Shown piece by piece: positions 42,085-51,044 of a stretch of 64,000 nucleotides of DNA. How positions within the stretch are numbered: position 1 is the stretch's first letter; every line of letters begins with the position of its first letter. Under the pieces are notes generated by a model that was given only the letters and a program-made list of their open reading frames with translations, was not told the origin of the DNA and ran no database searches. Source of the DNA: Mitsuaria sp. 7 (GTDB lineage: Bacteria; Pseudomonadota; Gammaproteobacteria; Burkholderiales; Burkholderiaceae_C); the NCBI RefSeq assembly GCF_001653795.1, contig NZ_CP011514.1, forward strand, positions 1,682,998 through 1,746,997. The letters are read 5' to 3'. The translations under genes and the position numbers were made by a program.

Positions 42085-44652
42085 CTACGCGGGGGGAACG
42101 CCGTCGATGCGCTGCGGCCCTGCACTCGACGCGGCGGCGAGCTGCTGGTCGACCTGGACGCTGCCGGCGGCGGGAATGCAATCACCCGCGCGCTCGCTGA
42201 TGGCGTCCCAGTGCGACAGCACCCGCTCGCCCGCGTCGGGTCCGACGCCGATGTGGCGCCCTGCCGTCAGCGACACGTAGGCACGCGCGTAATGGCCGGC
42301 GCCGGCGCACAGGATGGCGCGCGTCGGCGCGTCCTCGCCGACCAGCGCCAGCAGCGCGGGGCTCACCGCCTCGGGCACGAGCGCGCGCTTGGCCTCGGGC
42401 GTCAGCAGGCTGTCGGTCATGCCGGTGGCCGCCGTCGGCGCCAGGCAGTTGACGCGGATGTCGTACTTGGCGCCTTCCAGCGCCAGCGTCTGCATCAGCC
42501 CGACCACCGCCATCTTGGCCGCGCCGTAATTCGCCTGGCCGAAGTTGCCGTACAAGCCCGAGGAGGAGCTCATCATCACGATGCGGCCGTAGTTCTGCCG
42601 ACGCATCATTTCCCAGACGGCCTTGCTGCAGATCACCGATCCCATGAGGTGCACGTCCAGCACCAGGCGGAACTCGTCGAGGCTCATCTTCGCGAAGCTC
42701 TTGTCGCGCAGGAAGCCGGCGTTGTTGACGAGGATGTCCACCCTGCCCCAGCGCCGCCGCGTGTCCTCGACGACCGCCTGGATCTGCGCCTCGTCCGTCA
42801 CCGAGGCCTGGTGCGCCACGGCCTCGCCGCCGGCGCGGACGATCTCCTCGGCGACCGCCGCGGCGCTCTCGCCCAGGTCCACCAGCACCACGCGCGCGCC
42901 CTGCCCCGCGAGGTACTTCGCGTGCGCCCGGCCCAGGCCCGCGCCCGCGCCGGTGACGATGGCCACGCGGCCCTGCAGCGCCGCCGATCCCGCCTGGCGA
43001 CGCGGCGAGGGATCTGCCGATGGCGGCGGCTCGCGCAACTCGCGCCGCAGCACCTTGCCCACCGACGAGGTGGGCAGGCTCGCCATGAACACCACCCGCC
43101 GCGGTACTTTGTAGGCCGCCAGCTGCCCGCGGCAGAACGTGAGCACCTCGTCCTCGCTCAGCGCCGGATCACGCCGCACGACGAAGGCCCGCACCGCCTC
43201 GCCGGTCTTCTCGTCGGGCACGCCCGTCACCGCGCAGCCGGCCACGCCGGGCATCGCGGCGATCACGCCCTCGACCTCATTGGGGTACACGTTGAAGCCC
43301 GACACCAGCACCATGTCCTTCTGCCGGTCGCAGATGCGCAGCAGGCCTTGCTCGTCCAGGATGCCGATGTCGCCGGTGCGGAAGTAGCCGTCCTGTGTGA
43401 ACGCCCCTTCGTTGGCCTGCGGCTGGCGCCAGTAGCCGCGCATCACCTGCGGACCCTTCACGCAGATCTCGCCCTGTTCGCCAAAGGGCAGCGGTCGCCC
43501 CGCGGCATCGGCGATGCGCAGGTCCGTGGACGGCACCGGCAGCCCCACCGTGCCGCTGAACCGCAGCTGCGCGAAGGAGTTGACCGTCAGCACCGGCGCG
43601 GTCTCGCTCAGGCCGTAGCCCTCCAGGATGTGCCGGCCGCTGCGCGCGTACCAGCGCTCGGACGTCGCGCGTTGCACCGCGGCGCCGCCGCCGATGGCCA
43701 GCTTCACCCGCCGCAGGTGTTCGTCGCTCACCTGCGGCAGCGCCAGCAGGGTGCTGAACAAGGTGTTGACGCCGGTGACCACCGTGACGGCCTCGTGCGT
43801 GAACCCCCGCGAGAGCGCGTCCGCATCGCGCGGATTGGCCACCAGCACGTTGCGCGCGCCCAGGCTCGCGAAGGTCAGCAGGTTCACCGTCAGCGCGAAG
43901 ATGTGATACAGCGGCAATGCCGTCAGGATGGTCTCGGCGCCCGGCGTGATCGCGCCGCCCAGCATCGCGCGCATCTGCAGCAGGTTGGCGATGAGGTTGC
44001 CGTGCGTCAGCTCCGCGCCCTTGGAGATGCCCGTCGTGCCGCCCGTGTATTGCAGCAGCGCCAGGTCGTCGCGACCCAGGGTCGGGGGCCGCCAGTTGCC
44101 CGCCACCGCGCCCAGCGCCAGCGCATCGTCGAACGACACGGCCGCCAGCTTCGTGCGCCCGACCGTAGTCGGTGTACTGCCCACCACGACAATGCGCGTC
44201 ACCGCCGCGGCGTCCAGCGCGTTCACCGCCACCGGCAGCGCCTGCGCGGACACGACCAGCACCCGCGCACCGGCGTCCTTCAGTTGATGCCGCAGCTCCC
44301 GCACCGTGTATTGCGGATTGACGCTGACCTGCACCGCGCCTGCCTTCAGGCAGCCCAGCAGCACGACCGGGAAGGCCGACACGTTGCCCAGCATCACCGC
44401 GACGCGATCGCCCGGCATGACGCCGGCGACCGCGCCCAGCCAGGCGGCCCAGGCGGCCGCGCGGGCATGGAGTTCCGCGAAGCTCAGGTGGTCGTCGCCG
44501 CTCGAGATCGCCACCTGCCGCGCGTAAGGCTCGGTCAGCGTGCCCAGCATCGCGGACACGTTCTCGTGCGCGGTGGGATCGATCTCGGCCTCTGCGCCGG
44601 GCGGATAGTGGGCGAGCCAGGGACGCGCCGCGATGAGGGTTCTTGAGTTCAT
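42085..44652 (-). CDS. Acyl-CoA ligase fused to a short-chain dehydrogenase
   Basis: 855 residues. Residues ~1-540 are an AMP-forming acyl-CoA synthetase: YTGGTTGISKGAELTHGN (P-loop A3), LEGYGLSETAPVL (A5), YFRTGDIGILDEQG (A7), RQKDMVLVSGFNVYPNEVE (A8) and SSVGKVLRRELRE (A10 Lys). A short Pro/Ser/Arg linker (about 540-555) joins an SDR: IVTGAGAGLGRAH, NNAG, and the triad Ser in MMSSSSGLYG plus YGAAK. The SDR resembles 3-hydroxyacyl-CoA dehydrogenases of MFE-2 type. A single polypeptide would activate an acid to CoA and oxidise or reduce a hydroxyacyl intermediate. The start at 44652 is 5 bases after the LivF stop; the frame stays open upstream inside livF without meaning. Confidence 0.85.
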   Translation of the reverse strand: MNSRTLIAARPWLAHYPPGAEAEIDPTAHENVSAMLGTLTEPYARQVAISSGDDHLSFAELHARAAAWAAWLGAVAGVMPGDRVAVMLGNVSAFPVVLLGCLKAGAVQVSVNPQYTVRELRHQLKDAGARVLVVSAQALPVAVNALDAAAVTRIVVVGSTPTTVGRTKLAAVSFDDALALGAVAGNWRPPTLGRDDLALLQYTGGTTGISKGAELTHGNLIANLLQMRAMLGGAITPGAETILTALPLYHIFALTVNLLTFASLGARNVLVANPRDADALSRGFTHEAVTVVTGVNTLFSTLLALPQVSDEHLRRVKLAIGGGAAVQRATSERWYARSGRHILEGYGLSETAPVLTVNSFAQLRFSGTVGLPVPSTDLRIADAAGRPLPFGEQGEICVKGPQVMRGYWRQPQANEGAFTQDGYFRTGDIGILDEQGLLRICDRQKDMVLVSGFNVYPNEVEGVIAAMPGVAGCAVTGVPDEKTGEAVRAFVVRRDPALSEDEVLTFCRGQLAAYKVPRRVVFMASLPTSSVGKVLRRELREPPPSADPSPRRQAGSAALQGRVAIVTGAGAGLGRAHAKYLAGQGARVVLVDLGESAAAVAEEIVRAGGEAVAHQASVTDEAQIQAVVEDTRRRWGRVDILVNNAGFLRDKSFAKMSLDEFRLVLDVHLMGSVICSKAVWEMMRRQNYGRIVMMSSSSGLYGNFGQANYGAAKMAVVGLMQTLALEGAKYDIRVNCLAPTAATGMTDSLLTPEAKRALVPEAVSPALLALVGEDAPTRAILCAGAGHYARAYVSLTAGRHIGVGPDAGERVLSHWDAISERAGDCIPAAGSVQVDQQLAAASSAGPQRIDGVPPA

Positions 44653-44657
44653 GGGGT

Positions 44658-45380
44658 TCAGACTTCCAGCCATTCCTTGCGCACCGCCGTGTCGCCCAGC
44701 AGGCGCTGCGGCGTTCCTTCGAAGACGATGCTGCCGTGGCCCATCACGAGCACGCGGTCGGAGATGTCCAGCGCGATGGTCAGCTTTTGCTCGATCAGCA
44801 GTACCGCGATGCCGCGCGACTTCAAGGTCCGCAGGTACTGCCCGACCAGTTCGACGATCTTGGGCGCCAGGCCCTCGGTGGGCTCGTCGATGATGATCAG
44901 CGCGGGATCGCCCATCAGCGCGCGGCACAGCGTCAGCATCTGCTGCTCGCCGCCGGAGAGCACGCCGGCCTCGACGTGCTGGCGCTCCTTCAGGCGCGGG
45001 AACATCCCGTACATGTCGTCGAAGGTCCAGCGGCCGGGTCTGGTCGCGCTCTTCTGGCCGAGCATCAGGTTCTGATGCACCGTGAGTCGCGGAAAGATGT
45101 CGCGGCTCTCCGGCACGTAGGCGATGCCGAGATGCGCGATCTCGTGCGGCGCGAGGCCGACCAGGGACCGGCCTTGCCAGCACAGTCCGCCGCGCGCGTC
45201 CACCATGCCCATGATGGCCTTGGCCGTCGTGGAACGGCCCGAGCCGTTGCGACCCAGCAGGGCGACGATCTCGCCCGGCGCCACGCTGAAGCGCACGCCG
45301 TGCAGCACGTGGCTCTTGCCGTAGTACGCGTGCAGGTCGTCGATGTCGAGCGCCGTGTCGACGGCGATGTCCGTGGTCAT
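44658..45380 (-). CDS. livF: LivF-type ABC transporter ATPase with an altered Walker A
   Basis: 240 residues of the branched-chain amino-acid/hydrophobic-acid ABC importer family. Signature LSGGEQQM, Walker B LIIIDEPTEGLAP and the H-loop-position Gln of LLIEQK (usual for LivF) are present. The Walker A motif is GRNGSGRST, with Arg49 replacing the nearly invariant Lys that holds the nucleotide phosphates (codon CGT read directly). This may weaken or abolish ATP hydrolysis at this site, leaving LivG as the main motor, or be a tolerated change. The start overlaps the LivG stop by one base. Confidence 0.87.
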   Translation of the reverse strand: MTTDIAVDTALDIDDLHAYYGKSHVLHGVRFSVAPGEIVALLGRNGSGRSTTAKAIMGMVDARGGLCWQGRSLVGLAPHEIAHLGIAYVPESRDIFPRLTVHQNLMLGQKSATRPGRWTFDDMYGMFPRLKERQHVEAGVLSGGEQQMLTLCRALMGDPALIIIDEPTEGLAPKIVELVGQYLRTLKSRGIAVLLIEQKLTIALDISDRVLVMGHGSIVFEGTPQRLLGDTAVRKEWLEV

Positions 45381-46150
45381 CAGTGTCCTCCTCCCTGCGC
45401 GTCCGCCACCGCGGAGCCGAGGTAGGCCTCCTGCACCCGCGGATCGGCGCGCACGTTCTCCGGCGTGTCGAAGGCGATGACCTCGCCGTACACGACCACC
45501 GCGATGCGGTCGGCCAGGCCGAACACCACGCCCATGTCGTGCTCCACCGTCAGCAGCGTGCGGCCCTGCATCACGTCCTTGACCAGCGCGATGAAGTGCC
45601 GGGTCTCGGCGCGGCTCATGCCGGCGGTCGGCTCGTCCAGCAGGATCACGCTGGCGCCGCCGGCGATCGTGACGCCGACCTCCAGCGCGCGCTGCTCGGC
45701 GTAGGTCAGGTCCATCGCCGGCACGTCACGCCGGTCGACGAGGCGCAGGCGTTCGAGCAACTGCTCGACGCGCTCGTTCGCGTCGCCCAGTCCCGAGAGG
45801 AAACGCAGGAAGGTGTAGCGGTAGCCCAGGCTCCACAACACGGCGCAGCGCAGGTTCTCGAAGACCGACAGCGTCGGGAAGATGTTGGTGATCTGGAAGC
45901 TGCGCGACAGCCCGCGCCGGTTGATCTCGAAGGGCTCGCGGCCGTCGATGCGCTCGCCGTGCAGCAGCACCTCGCCGCTGCTGGGCGCGAAGCGGCCGCT
46001 GATCAGGTTGAACAGCGTGGACTTGCCCGCGCCGTTGGGGCCGATGACGGCGACCCGCTCGCCCGGCTTCACCTGCAGGTTGCAGCCGCGGATGATTTCC
46101 GTGCGGCCGAAACTCTTGCGCAGGTCCTTCAGTTCGAGTGCGTAGTTCAT
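45380..46150 (-). CDS. livG: LivG-type ABC transporter ATPase
   Basis: 256 residues. Walker A GPNGAGKST is normal, Walker B is VILLDEPTAGMS, and the H-loop His is in LLTVEHDMGVVF. The signature loop is atypical (LTYAEQRALEVG in place of LSGGQQ), which is common in LivG proteins of this importer group. It partners LivF, LivM and LivH in the inner membrane to import the ligand delivered by the binding protein at 48498. The ATG overlaps the LivM stop (ATGA). Confidence 0.9.
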   Translation of the reverse strand: MNYALELKDLRKSFGRTEIIRGCNLQVKPGERVAVIGPNGAGKSTLFNLISGRFAPSSGEVLLHGERIDGREPFEINRRGLSRSFQITNIFPTLSVFENLRCAVLWSLGYRYTFLRFLSGLGDANERVEQLLERLRLVDRRDVPAMDLTYAEQRALEVGVTIAGGASVILLDEPTAGMSRAETRHFIALVKDVMQGRTLLTVEHDMGVVFGLADRIAVVVYGEVIAFDTPENVRADPRVQEAYLGSAVADAQGGGH

Positions 46151-47529
46151 CCGATGAGCTCCTGGATCTCCGCCCACCGCCGCGCGAAGCGGCGCTGCGC
46201 CAGCGTGAAGAGGACGAGTCCGGTCAGCAGCACCACGGTCGCGCCGGTCCAGTACCCTGGATGTTTCGCGTCGAGCGGAATGCCGACGAAGCTCAGCGTC
46301 GATCCGAGCGCCGTGTTGAGCTGCAGGTGGTAGACCATCTCGATCAGCGTCGCGGCGCCGAGCAGCATCAGCAGCAAGGTCGCGGCGAGCACGAGGTAGT
46401 CCGGGATCAGCGTCCTGAGCCGGCCCGCGGCGGCGACGCGCACGTTGGCCATCACCAGGCTGGCCAGCCCCCCCGGCGCCCACATCACCATCAGCACGAA
46501 GGCGATGCCGAGGTACAGCAGCCACGCCCGCGTGAACTCCGACAGCAGCGCGAAGGCCAGCACCATCAGGATGCCGCCGAGGATGGGGCCGAAGAAGACG
46601 CCGGTACCGCCGATGAAGGTGAACAGCAGGTAGGCGCCGGAGCGCGACGCGCCGACGACCTCCGCCGTGACGATCTCCGTGTTCAGCGCGGTGAGGCCGC
46701 CCGCGACGCCCGCGAAGAAGGCCGAGATCACGAAGACCCGGTAGCGCACCTTGCGCGTGTCGTAGCCGATGAACGCGACGCGCTCCGGGTTGTCGCGCAC
46801 CGCGTTGCTCATGCGCCCCAGCGGCGTGCGCGTGAACGCGTACATGGCCGCCGTGCACACGAAGGTGTAGATCGCGATCAGGCCGTACATCTGGATCTGC
46901 GGCCCGTAGGTGAGACCGAGGTTCGCGCCCAGGTCCTTGAAGTAGCCCGACGCCGCGGCGGCCGCCACGCGGTCGCCCGAGATGCCGCCCTCCCCGCCGA
47001 AGAATTCGGGGAACATCAACGCGGACGCCCACACCAGTTCGCCGATGCCGAGCGTGATCATCGCGAAGGGCGTGCCGGCCTTCTTCGTGCTGACGAAGCC
47101 GAACACCATCGCGAGCGCCATCGCGGCCAGCCCGCCCACCACAGGGATCAGGCTCACCGGCAAGGGGAGGCGCCCGTCGGCCACGAGGTTGAGCGCATGC
47201 ATGCCCAGGAAGGCGCCGAAGCCGGCGTACACGGCATGGCCGAAGCTGAGCATGCCGCCCTGCCCCAGCAGCATGTTGTAGGACAGGCACACGATGATCG
47301 CGATGCCCATCTGGCTGAGGATGGTCTGGCCCAGGCCGCTGCGGAACACCAGCGGCGCGACCACCAGCAGCAGCGCAAAGCCGCCCCAGATGACGGCGGC
47401 ACCGAGGTGGCTTGGCCGGGCACGACGGTCGGACCGCGGGTCGATGCGCGCCAACGCTGAAGACGCCGCGGAGTTGGCCGCGGAGTCGGGCATGGCGGCG
47501 GACGGAAGGTGGGTCGATGGCGTGCTCAT
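46147..47529 (-). CDS. livM: LivM-type ABC permease with C-terminal extension
   Basis: 460 residues, longer than ordinary LivM (about 330-430). Around nine membrane helices contain the family segments YNMLLGQGGMLSFGHAVYAGFGAF, TLGIGELVWASALMF and FTFIGGTGVFFGPILGGI. After the normal end (MWAPGGLASLV) come about 100 extra residues with two further hydrophobic helices, so the protein has an added membrane hairpin. It starts one base after the LivH stop. The added part may adjust the importer to a larger hydrophobic acid (inference). Confidence 0.87.
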   Translation of the reverse strand: MSTPSTHLPSAAMPDSAANSAASSALARIDPRSDRRARPSHLGAAVIWGGFALLLVVAPLVFRSGLGQTILSQMGIAIIVCLSYNMLLGQGGMLSFGHAVYAGFGAFLGMHALNLVADGRLPLPVSLIPVVGGLAAMALAMVFGFVSTKKAGTPFAMITLGIGELVWASALMFPEFFGGEGGISGDRVAAAAASGYFKDLGANLGLTYGPQIQMYGLIAIYTFVCTAAMYAFTRTPLGRMSNAVRDNPERVAFIGYDTRKVRYRVFVISAFFAGVAGGLTALNTEIVTAEVVGASRSGAYLLFTFIGGTGVFFGPILGGILMVLAFALLSEFTRAWLLYLGIAFVLMVMWAPGGLASLVMANVRVAAAGRLRTLIPDYLVLAATLLLMLLGAATLIEMVYHLQLNTALGSTLSFVGIPLDAKHPGYWTGATVVLLTGLVLFTLAQRRFARRWAEIQELIG

Positions 47530-47530
47530 C

Positions 47531-48478
47531 TCATCCCTCCCGCTTGCCGAGCAGGCCCTTGGGCCGGAAGACGAGGATCAGCACCAGGAACAGGTAGGGC
47601 AGGATGGGCGCGACCTGGCTGACCTTGAGCTTGAGCACCGCGTAGCCCGGCGTCTGCGGCGTGACGAGCATGCCCAGCGACTGCAGCGCGCCCGGCAGCG
47701 AGGCGTCGATGCCCACGGCGAAGGTCTGCACGATGCCGATGAGCAGCGACGCGATGAAGGCGCCCACCAGCGAGCCCATGCCGCCCACCACCACGACCAC
47801 GAAGATCAGCGAGCCGACGGTGGCCGCCATGCCGGGCTCGGTGACGAAGGCGTTGCCGCCGATGACGCCGGCCAGGCCGGCCAGTCCCGCGCCTCCGCCG
47901 AACACCAGCATGAACACGCGCGGCACGTTGTGGCCCAGCGCCTGCGCCGCCTCCGGATGCGTCAGCGCCGCCTGGATCACCAGCCCGATGCGCGTGCGCG
48001 TCAGCAGCAGCCAGATGGCCAGCAGCATCAGCAGCGCCACGCCCATCATGAAGCCGCGGTACACCGGGAAGGTCGTGCCGTAGAGCGTGAACAGCGATCC
48101 CGACAGCGCCTCCGGCACGCGGTAGTCCACCGAGCTGGTGCCCCACACCAGCTGCACCACCTCCAGCACGATGAAGGACAGGCCGAAGGTGATGAGCAGC
48201 TCCGGCACGTGGCCCAGGCGGTGCGCGCGCCGCAGCGCGTGTTTCTCGAACAGCGCGCCGAATGCCGCCACCAGGAGCGGCGCCACGAACAGCGCCGCCC
48301 AGAAGCCCACCAGCGACGACACCGCGTAGGCGGCGTACGCACCCAGCATGTAGAAGCTGGCGTGCGCGAAGTTGAGCACGCCCATCATGCTGAAGATCAG
48401 CGTCAGGCCGGCGCTGAGCATGAACAGCAGCAGCCCGTAGCTGAGCCCGTTCAGCAGCGAGATCGCGAAGAATTCCAT
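47531..48478 (-). CDS. livH: LivH-type ABC permease
   Basis: 315 residues with eight or so membrane helices. LLNGLSYGLLLFMLSAGLTLIFSMMGVLNFAHASFYMLGAY and VVGGMGSLVGAFIASLLIGI are the standard LivH segments. It forms the transmembrane channel with LivM. It lies 19 bases after the stop of the binding-protein gene, within the six-gene operon read from the promoter at 49894-49933. Confidence 0.92.
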   Translation of the reverse strand: MEFFAISLLNGLSYGLLLFMLSAGLTLIFSMMGVLNFAHASFYMLGAYAAYAVSSLVGFWAALFVAPLLVAAFGALFEKHALRRAHRLGHVPELLITFGLSFIVLEVVQLVWGTSSVDYRVPEALSGSLFTLYGTTFPVYRGFMMGVALLMLLAIWLLLTRTRIGLVIQAALTHPEAAQALGHNVPRVFMLVFGGGAGLAGLAGVIGGNAFVTEPGMAATVGSLIFVVVVVGGMGSLVGAFIASLLIGIVQTFAVGIDASLPGALQSLGMLVTPQTPGYAVLKLKVSQVAPILPYLFLVLILVFRPKGLLGKREG

Positions 48479-48497
48479 GCGTGTCCCCGCGGCCCGG

Positions 48498-49814
48498 TCA
48501 GCGTGCCGATCCGGTCGAGCCGGGCGTTGCGGCCGCTGCCGCCGTTCCAGCCGCTGCCGTCGATCCCGTCGATGCCACCGACGCGGAGGCCGGGCGCTTC
48601 ATCTCGCAGCTCGTCGGCGTCGTGGAGACGTAGGGCTCCATCCGCTTGACCGGTGCGAAGGTATAGCCCGTGTCCTCCACGCTGTACTCGCCCGGCTTGG
48701 CCTTCTGCCAGCGGGTGATGAACATCGTCTGCTGCAGTTGGTGATCGGCGGCGCGCATCGTGGCCTCGCCCGCGAAGCTGTTGATGCGCAGGCCCTCCAT
48801 CGCCGGCGCGACCTTGACCGGGTCGGTCGACTTCGCCTTGGCCATGGCCTGTGCCAGCAGCTGGATGCCGCTCCAGGTGGCGAAGGTGAAGTAGTCGTCG
48901 TTGAAGCGCTTCTTGAACTCGGCCGTCAGCGGCGCGATGGGGGCCGCGAGGTTCGGATGGCCGTAGCCGACCACGTAGACCTCGGCCGCGCCGCCGGCGG
49001 CCAGCGCCTTGGGCGTGCCCGCGGCCATCGCGTAGTAGGTGTACAGGGGGATGTTCAGGCCGGCGTCGCTCATCGCGCGCACCAGCAGGGTCAAGTCCTG
49101 ACCCCAGTTGCCGGTGACGACGGCATCGGCGCCCGCGCGCTTGATCTTGGCCACGTAGGGCGCGAAGTCCTTGACCTGGCCGATGGGGTGCAGGTCCTCG
49201 CCCGCGATCTCGATGTCGGGGCGGCGGCGCTTGACCGCGTCCTTGAAGAAGCTCGCGACCTGGTGGCCGTGCGAGTAGTTCTGGTTGAGCAGGTAGACCT
49301 TCCTGATCTTGGGCTGCTCGCGCAGGAAGGAGGTCAGCGCCTCCATCTTCATCGAGGTGTCGGCGTCCAGGCGGAAGTGCCAGTAGTCGCACTTGTCATT
49401 GGTCAGCGCCGGGTCCACCGCGGCGTAGTCCAGGTAGACCAGCTCCTTGCCCGCGTTGCGCGCGTTGTGCTTGGCCACGCCTTCCATGATGGCCTGCGCC
49501 GCGCCAGAGCCGTTGCCCTGCACCACGTAGCGGAAGCCCTGGTCGATCGCGGCGCGCAGCACGCTGAGGCTCTCCTGTGGCGAGGCCTTGTTGTCGAAGG
49601 CCGTGACCTCGAACTTCACGCCCGCCGGGTTGTCGGCGGACAGGCGCTCCGCGACGAACTGCCAGCTCTTGAGCTGGTTCTGTCCCACGTTGGCGAAAGG
49701 CCCCGACAGTGGATCGATGAAGGCGATCCGGACCGTCTCGCCCTTCTGGGCCAGCGCCGCGCCCGCGAGGGCGCTCAGGGCAAAGGCTGCCGCCAGCCGC
49801 ACTGCGACTTTCAT
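48498..49814 (-). CDS. Periplasmic substrate-binding protein of the Liv-type importer
   Basis: 438 residues with a signal peptide (LAGAALA-QK, residue 22). The leucine-binding-protein fold is seen in IAFIDPLSGPFANVGQNQ, VQGNGSGAAQAI and NQNYSHGHQVASFF. Such proteins take branched amino acids, but in clusters with an acyl-CoA ligase they commonly bind aromatic or aliphatic acids or amides. That reading fits the two exported esterases and the ligase here. The last ~35 residues are a low-complexity Ala/Ser/Thr tail, unusual for the family. AGGAGA precedes the start. Confidence 0.88.
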   Translation of the reverse strand: MKVAVRLAAAFALSALAGAALAQKGETVRIAFIDPLSGPFANVGQNQLKSWQFVAERLSADNPAGVKFEVTAFDNKASPQESLSVLRAAIDQGFRYVVQGNGSGAAQAIMEGVAKHNARNAGKELVYLDYAAVDPALTNDKCDYWHFRLDADTSMKMEALTSFLREQPKIRKVYLLNQNYSHGHQVASFFKDAVKRRRPDIEIAGEDLHPIGQVKDFAPYVAKIKRAGADAVVTGNWGQDLTLLVRAMSDAGLNIPLYTYYAMAAGTPKALAAGGAAEVYVVGYGHPNLAAPIAPLTAEFKKRFNDDYFTFATWSGIQLLAQAMAKAKSTDPVKVAPAMEGLRINSFAGEATMRAADHQLQQTMFITRWQKAKPGEYSVEDTGYTFAPVKRMEPYVSTTPTSCEMKRPASASVASTGSTAAAGTAAAAATPGSTGSAR

Positions 49815-49893
49815 GCTTGTCTCCTGGTTGACGGAGCACGGGCGGCGTCGTCGCCGAGCTCGTGTCCGTCTTCGTTGTCGTGTGCCAGGAGAG

Positions 49894-49933
49894 TAGGAAG
49901 CGGCGGCCGTCGCGGCCATCGGACGATTCCGAG
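49894..49933 (-). promoter_or_regulatory. Promoter of the Liv operon with RR-type site
   Basis: Read on the minus strand, CTCGGAATCGTCC (49933-49921) is followed after exactly 21 bases by TTCCTA (49899-49894), 79 bases before the binding-protein start. The same 13-mer, gap and hexamer occur on the plus strand before the esterase at 51885. This points to one activator, probably the NarL-type regulator encoded between them. Confidence 0.65.
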
Positions 49934-49984
49934 GGAGGCTTAGGGCAATCCCCGGTCTGGAGCAGGGAGGCGCATGCTCTCAGA

Positions 49985-51034
49985 ATGCGGACCATGGACA
50001 CGCCACAGGAAGACCCGTCGAACATTCCGTTCCAGGCCATCATCGAGCAGTCGCTGGCCGGCATCTACATCATGCAGGACGAGCAGTTCGTCTACGCCAA
50101 CGCGACCTGGGCCGCGATCGTCGGCTACACGCCTGAGGAACTGCAGGGGATGACGCTCAGGGAGCTGGTCGCGCCCGACATGTACGAGACCGTGCTGCAT
50201 CGCTACTACCAGCGCCTGCACGGCGAGGTGCAGAGCATGCGTTTCCACACGCGCGGCGTGCATCGCGACGGACACATCGTCGACATCGAGATCCACGGCA
50301 GCCGCATGACCTTCCGCGGACGGCCGGCTGTTGGCGGCGTCGGCATCGACATCAGCGAGCGCCTGCGCCGCGACGAGGAACTGCGCCGCTCGCGCGAGCA
50401 GTTGCAGCAGCTGACCGCGTACACCAGCGAGAAGCTGGAGGAGCAGCGCCTGACCATCGCGCGCGACGTGCACGACGTGCTGGGCGGCATGCTCACCGCG
50501 CTGAAGATGGACGTGACGCGCATCGGGCGCCGCGCCGAGACCGCCGAGCAGCAGGCCTTGACGCAGGATGCGCTCGGGCTGACGCAGAACATCATCGAGA
50601 CGGTCAAGGCGATCTCCGAATCGCTGCGCCCCAGCGCGCTCGACCACGCGGGCCTGGCGGTGGCGATGGCGCACGACCTGCAGCAGTTCTCGACGCGCTC
50701 CGGCGTGCGGCACACGCTGGCGGGTGACGACGCGCCGCTGCGCCTGACGGCCAGGCGCGCCACCGCCGTCTATCGCATCTTCAACGAGGGCCTCACCAAC
50801 GTCGCGCGGCACGCGCAGGCGCGGCAGGTGGACGTGACGCTGGGCGAGCAGGACGGCTGCTTCGTGATGACGCTCCGCGACGACGGCCAGGGATTTCCGC
50901 CGTCCACGCTGGCCAGCGGTTCGCTGGGCCTGCTCAGCATGACCGAGCGCGCGCGCGCCGTCGGCGGCGAGCTCGCCATCGACACCGGCGCGGGACGTGG
51001 CACGACGCTGGTGCTGAAGGTGCCGCTGCTGTGA
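49985..51034 (+). CDS. PAS-containing NarL-type sensor histidine kinase
   Basis: 349 residues, soluble. A PAS domain (about 15-130, SLAGIYIMQDEQFVYANATW) leads to a HisKA_3 dimerisation helix with the phospho-His in TIARDVHDVLGGMLTALKMD, then HATPase (NEGLTNVARHAQA, LRDDGQGF, GLLSMTERARAVGG). Start ATG at 49985 or 49994; GGGAGG is rather far upstream. With the response regulator 10 bases downstream it forms a two-component system located between the Liv operon (divergent) and an esterase gene. It likely senses the ester, the acid or a redox cue and controls both. Confidence 0.88.
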   Translation: MRTMDTPQEDPSNIPFQAIIEQSLAGIYIMQDEQFVYANATWAAIVGYTPEELQGMTLRELVAPDMYETVLHRYYQRLHGEVQSMRFHTRGVHRDGHIVDIEIHGSRMTFRGRPAVGGVGIDISERLRRDEELRRSREQLQQLTAYTSEKLEEQRLTIARDVHDVLGGMLTALKMDVTRIGRRAETAEQQALTQDALGLTQNIIETVKAISESLRPSALDHAGLAVAMAHDLQQFSTRSGVRHTLAGDDAPLRLTARRATAVYRIFNEGLTNVARHAQARQVDVTLGEQDGCFVMTLRDDGQGFPPSTLASGSLGLLSMTERARAVGGELAIDTGAGRGTTLVLKVPLL

Positions 51035-51044
51035 GGACCGCGCC

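Noticed and set aside
42025..44646. Very long open frame on the plus strand (over 870 codons) opposite the ligase-SDR gene
   Set aside because: It is antisense to a gene with complete motifs of two enzyme families; its product is Arg/His/Gln-rich low complexity, as expected for a shadow frame in GC-rich DNA.
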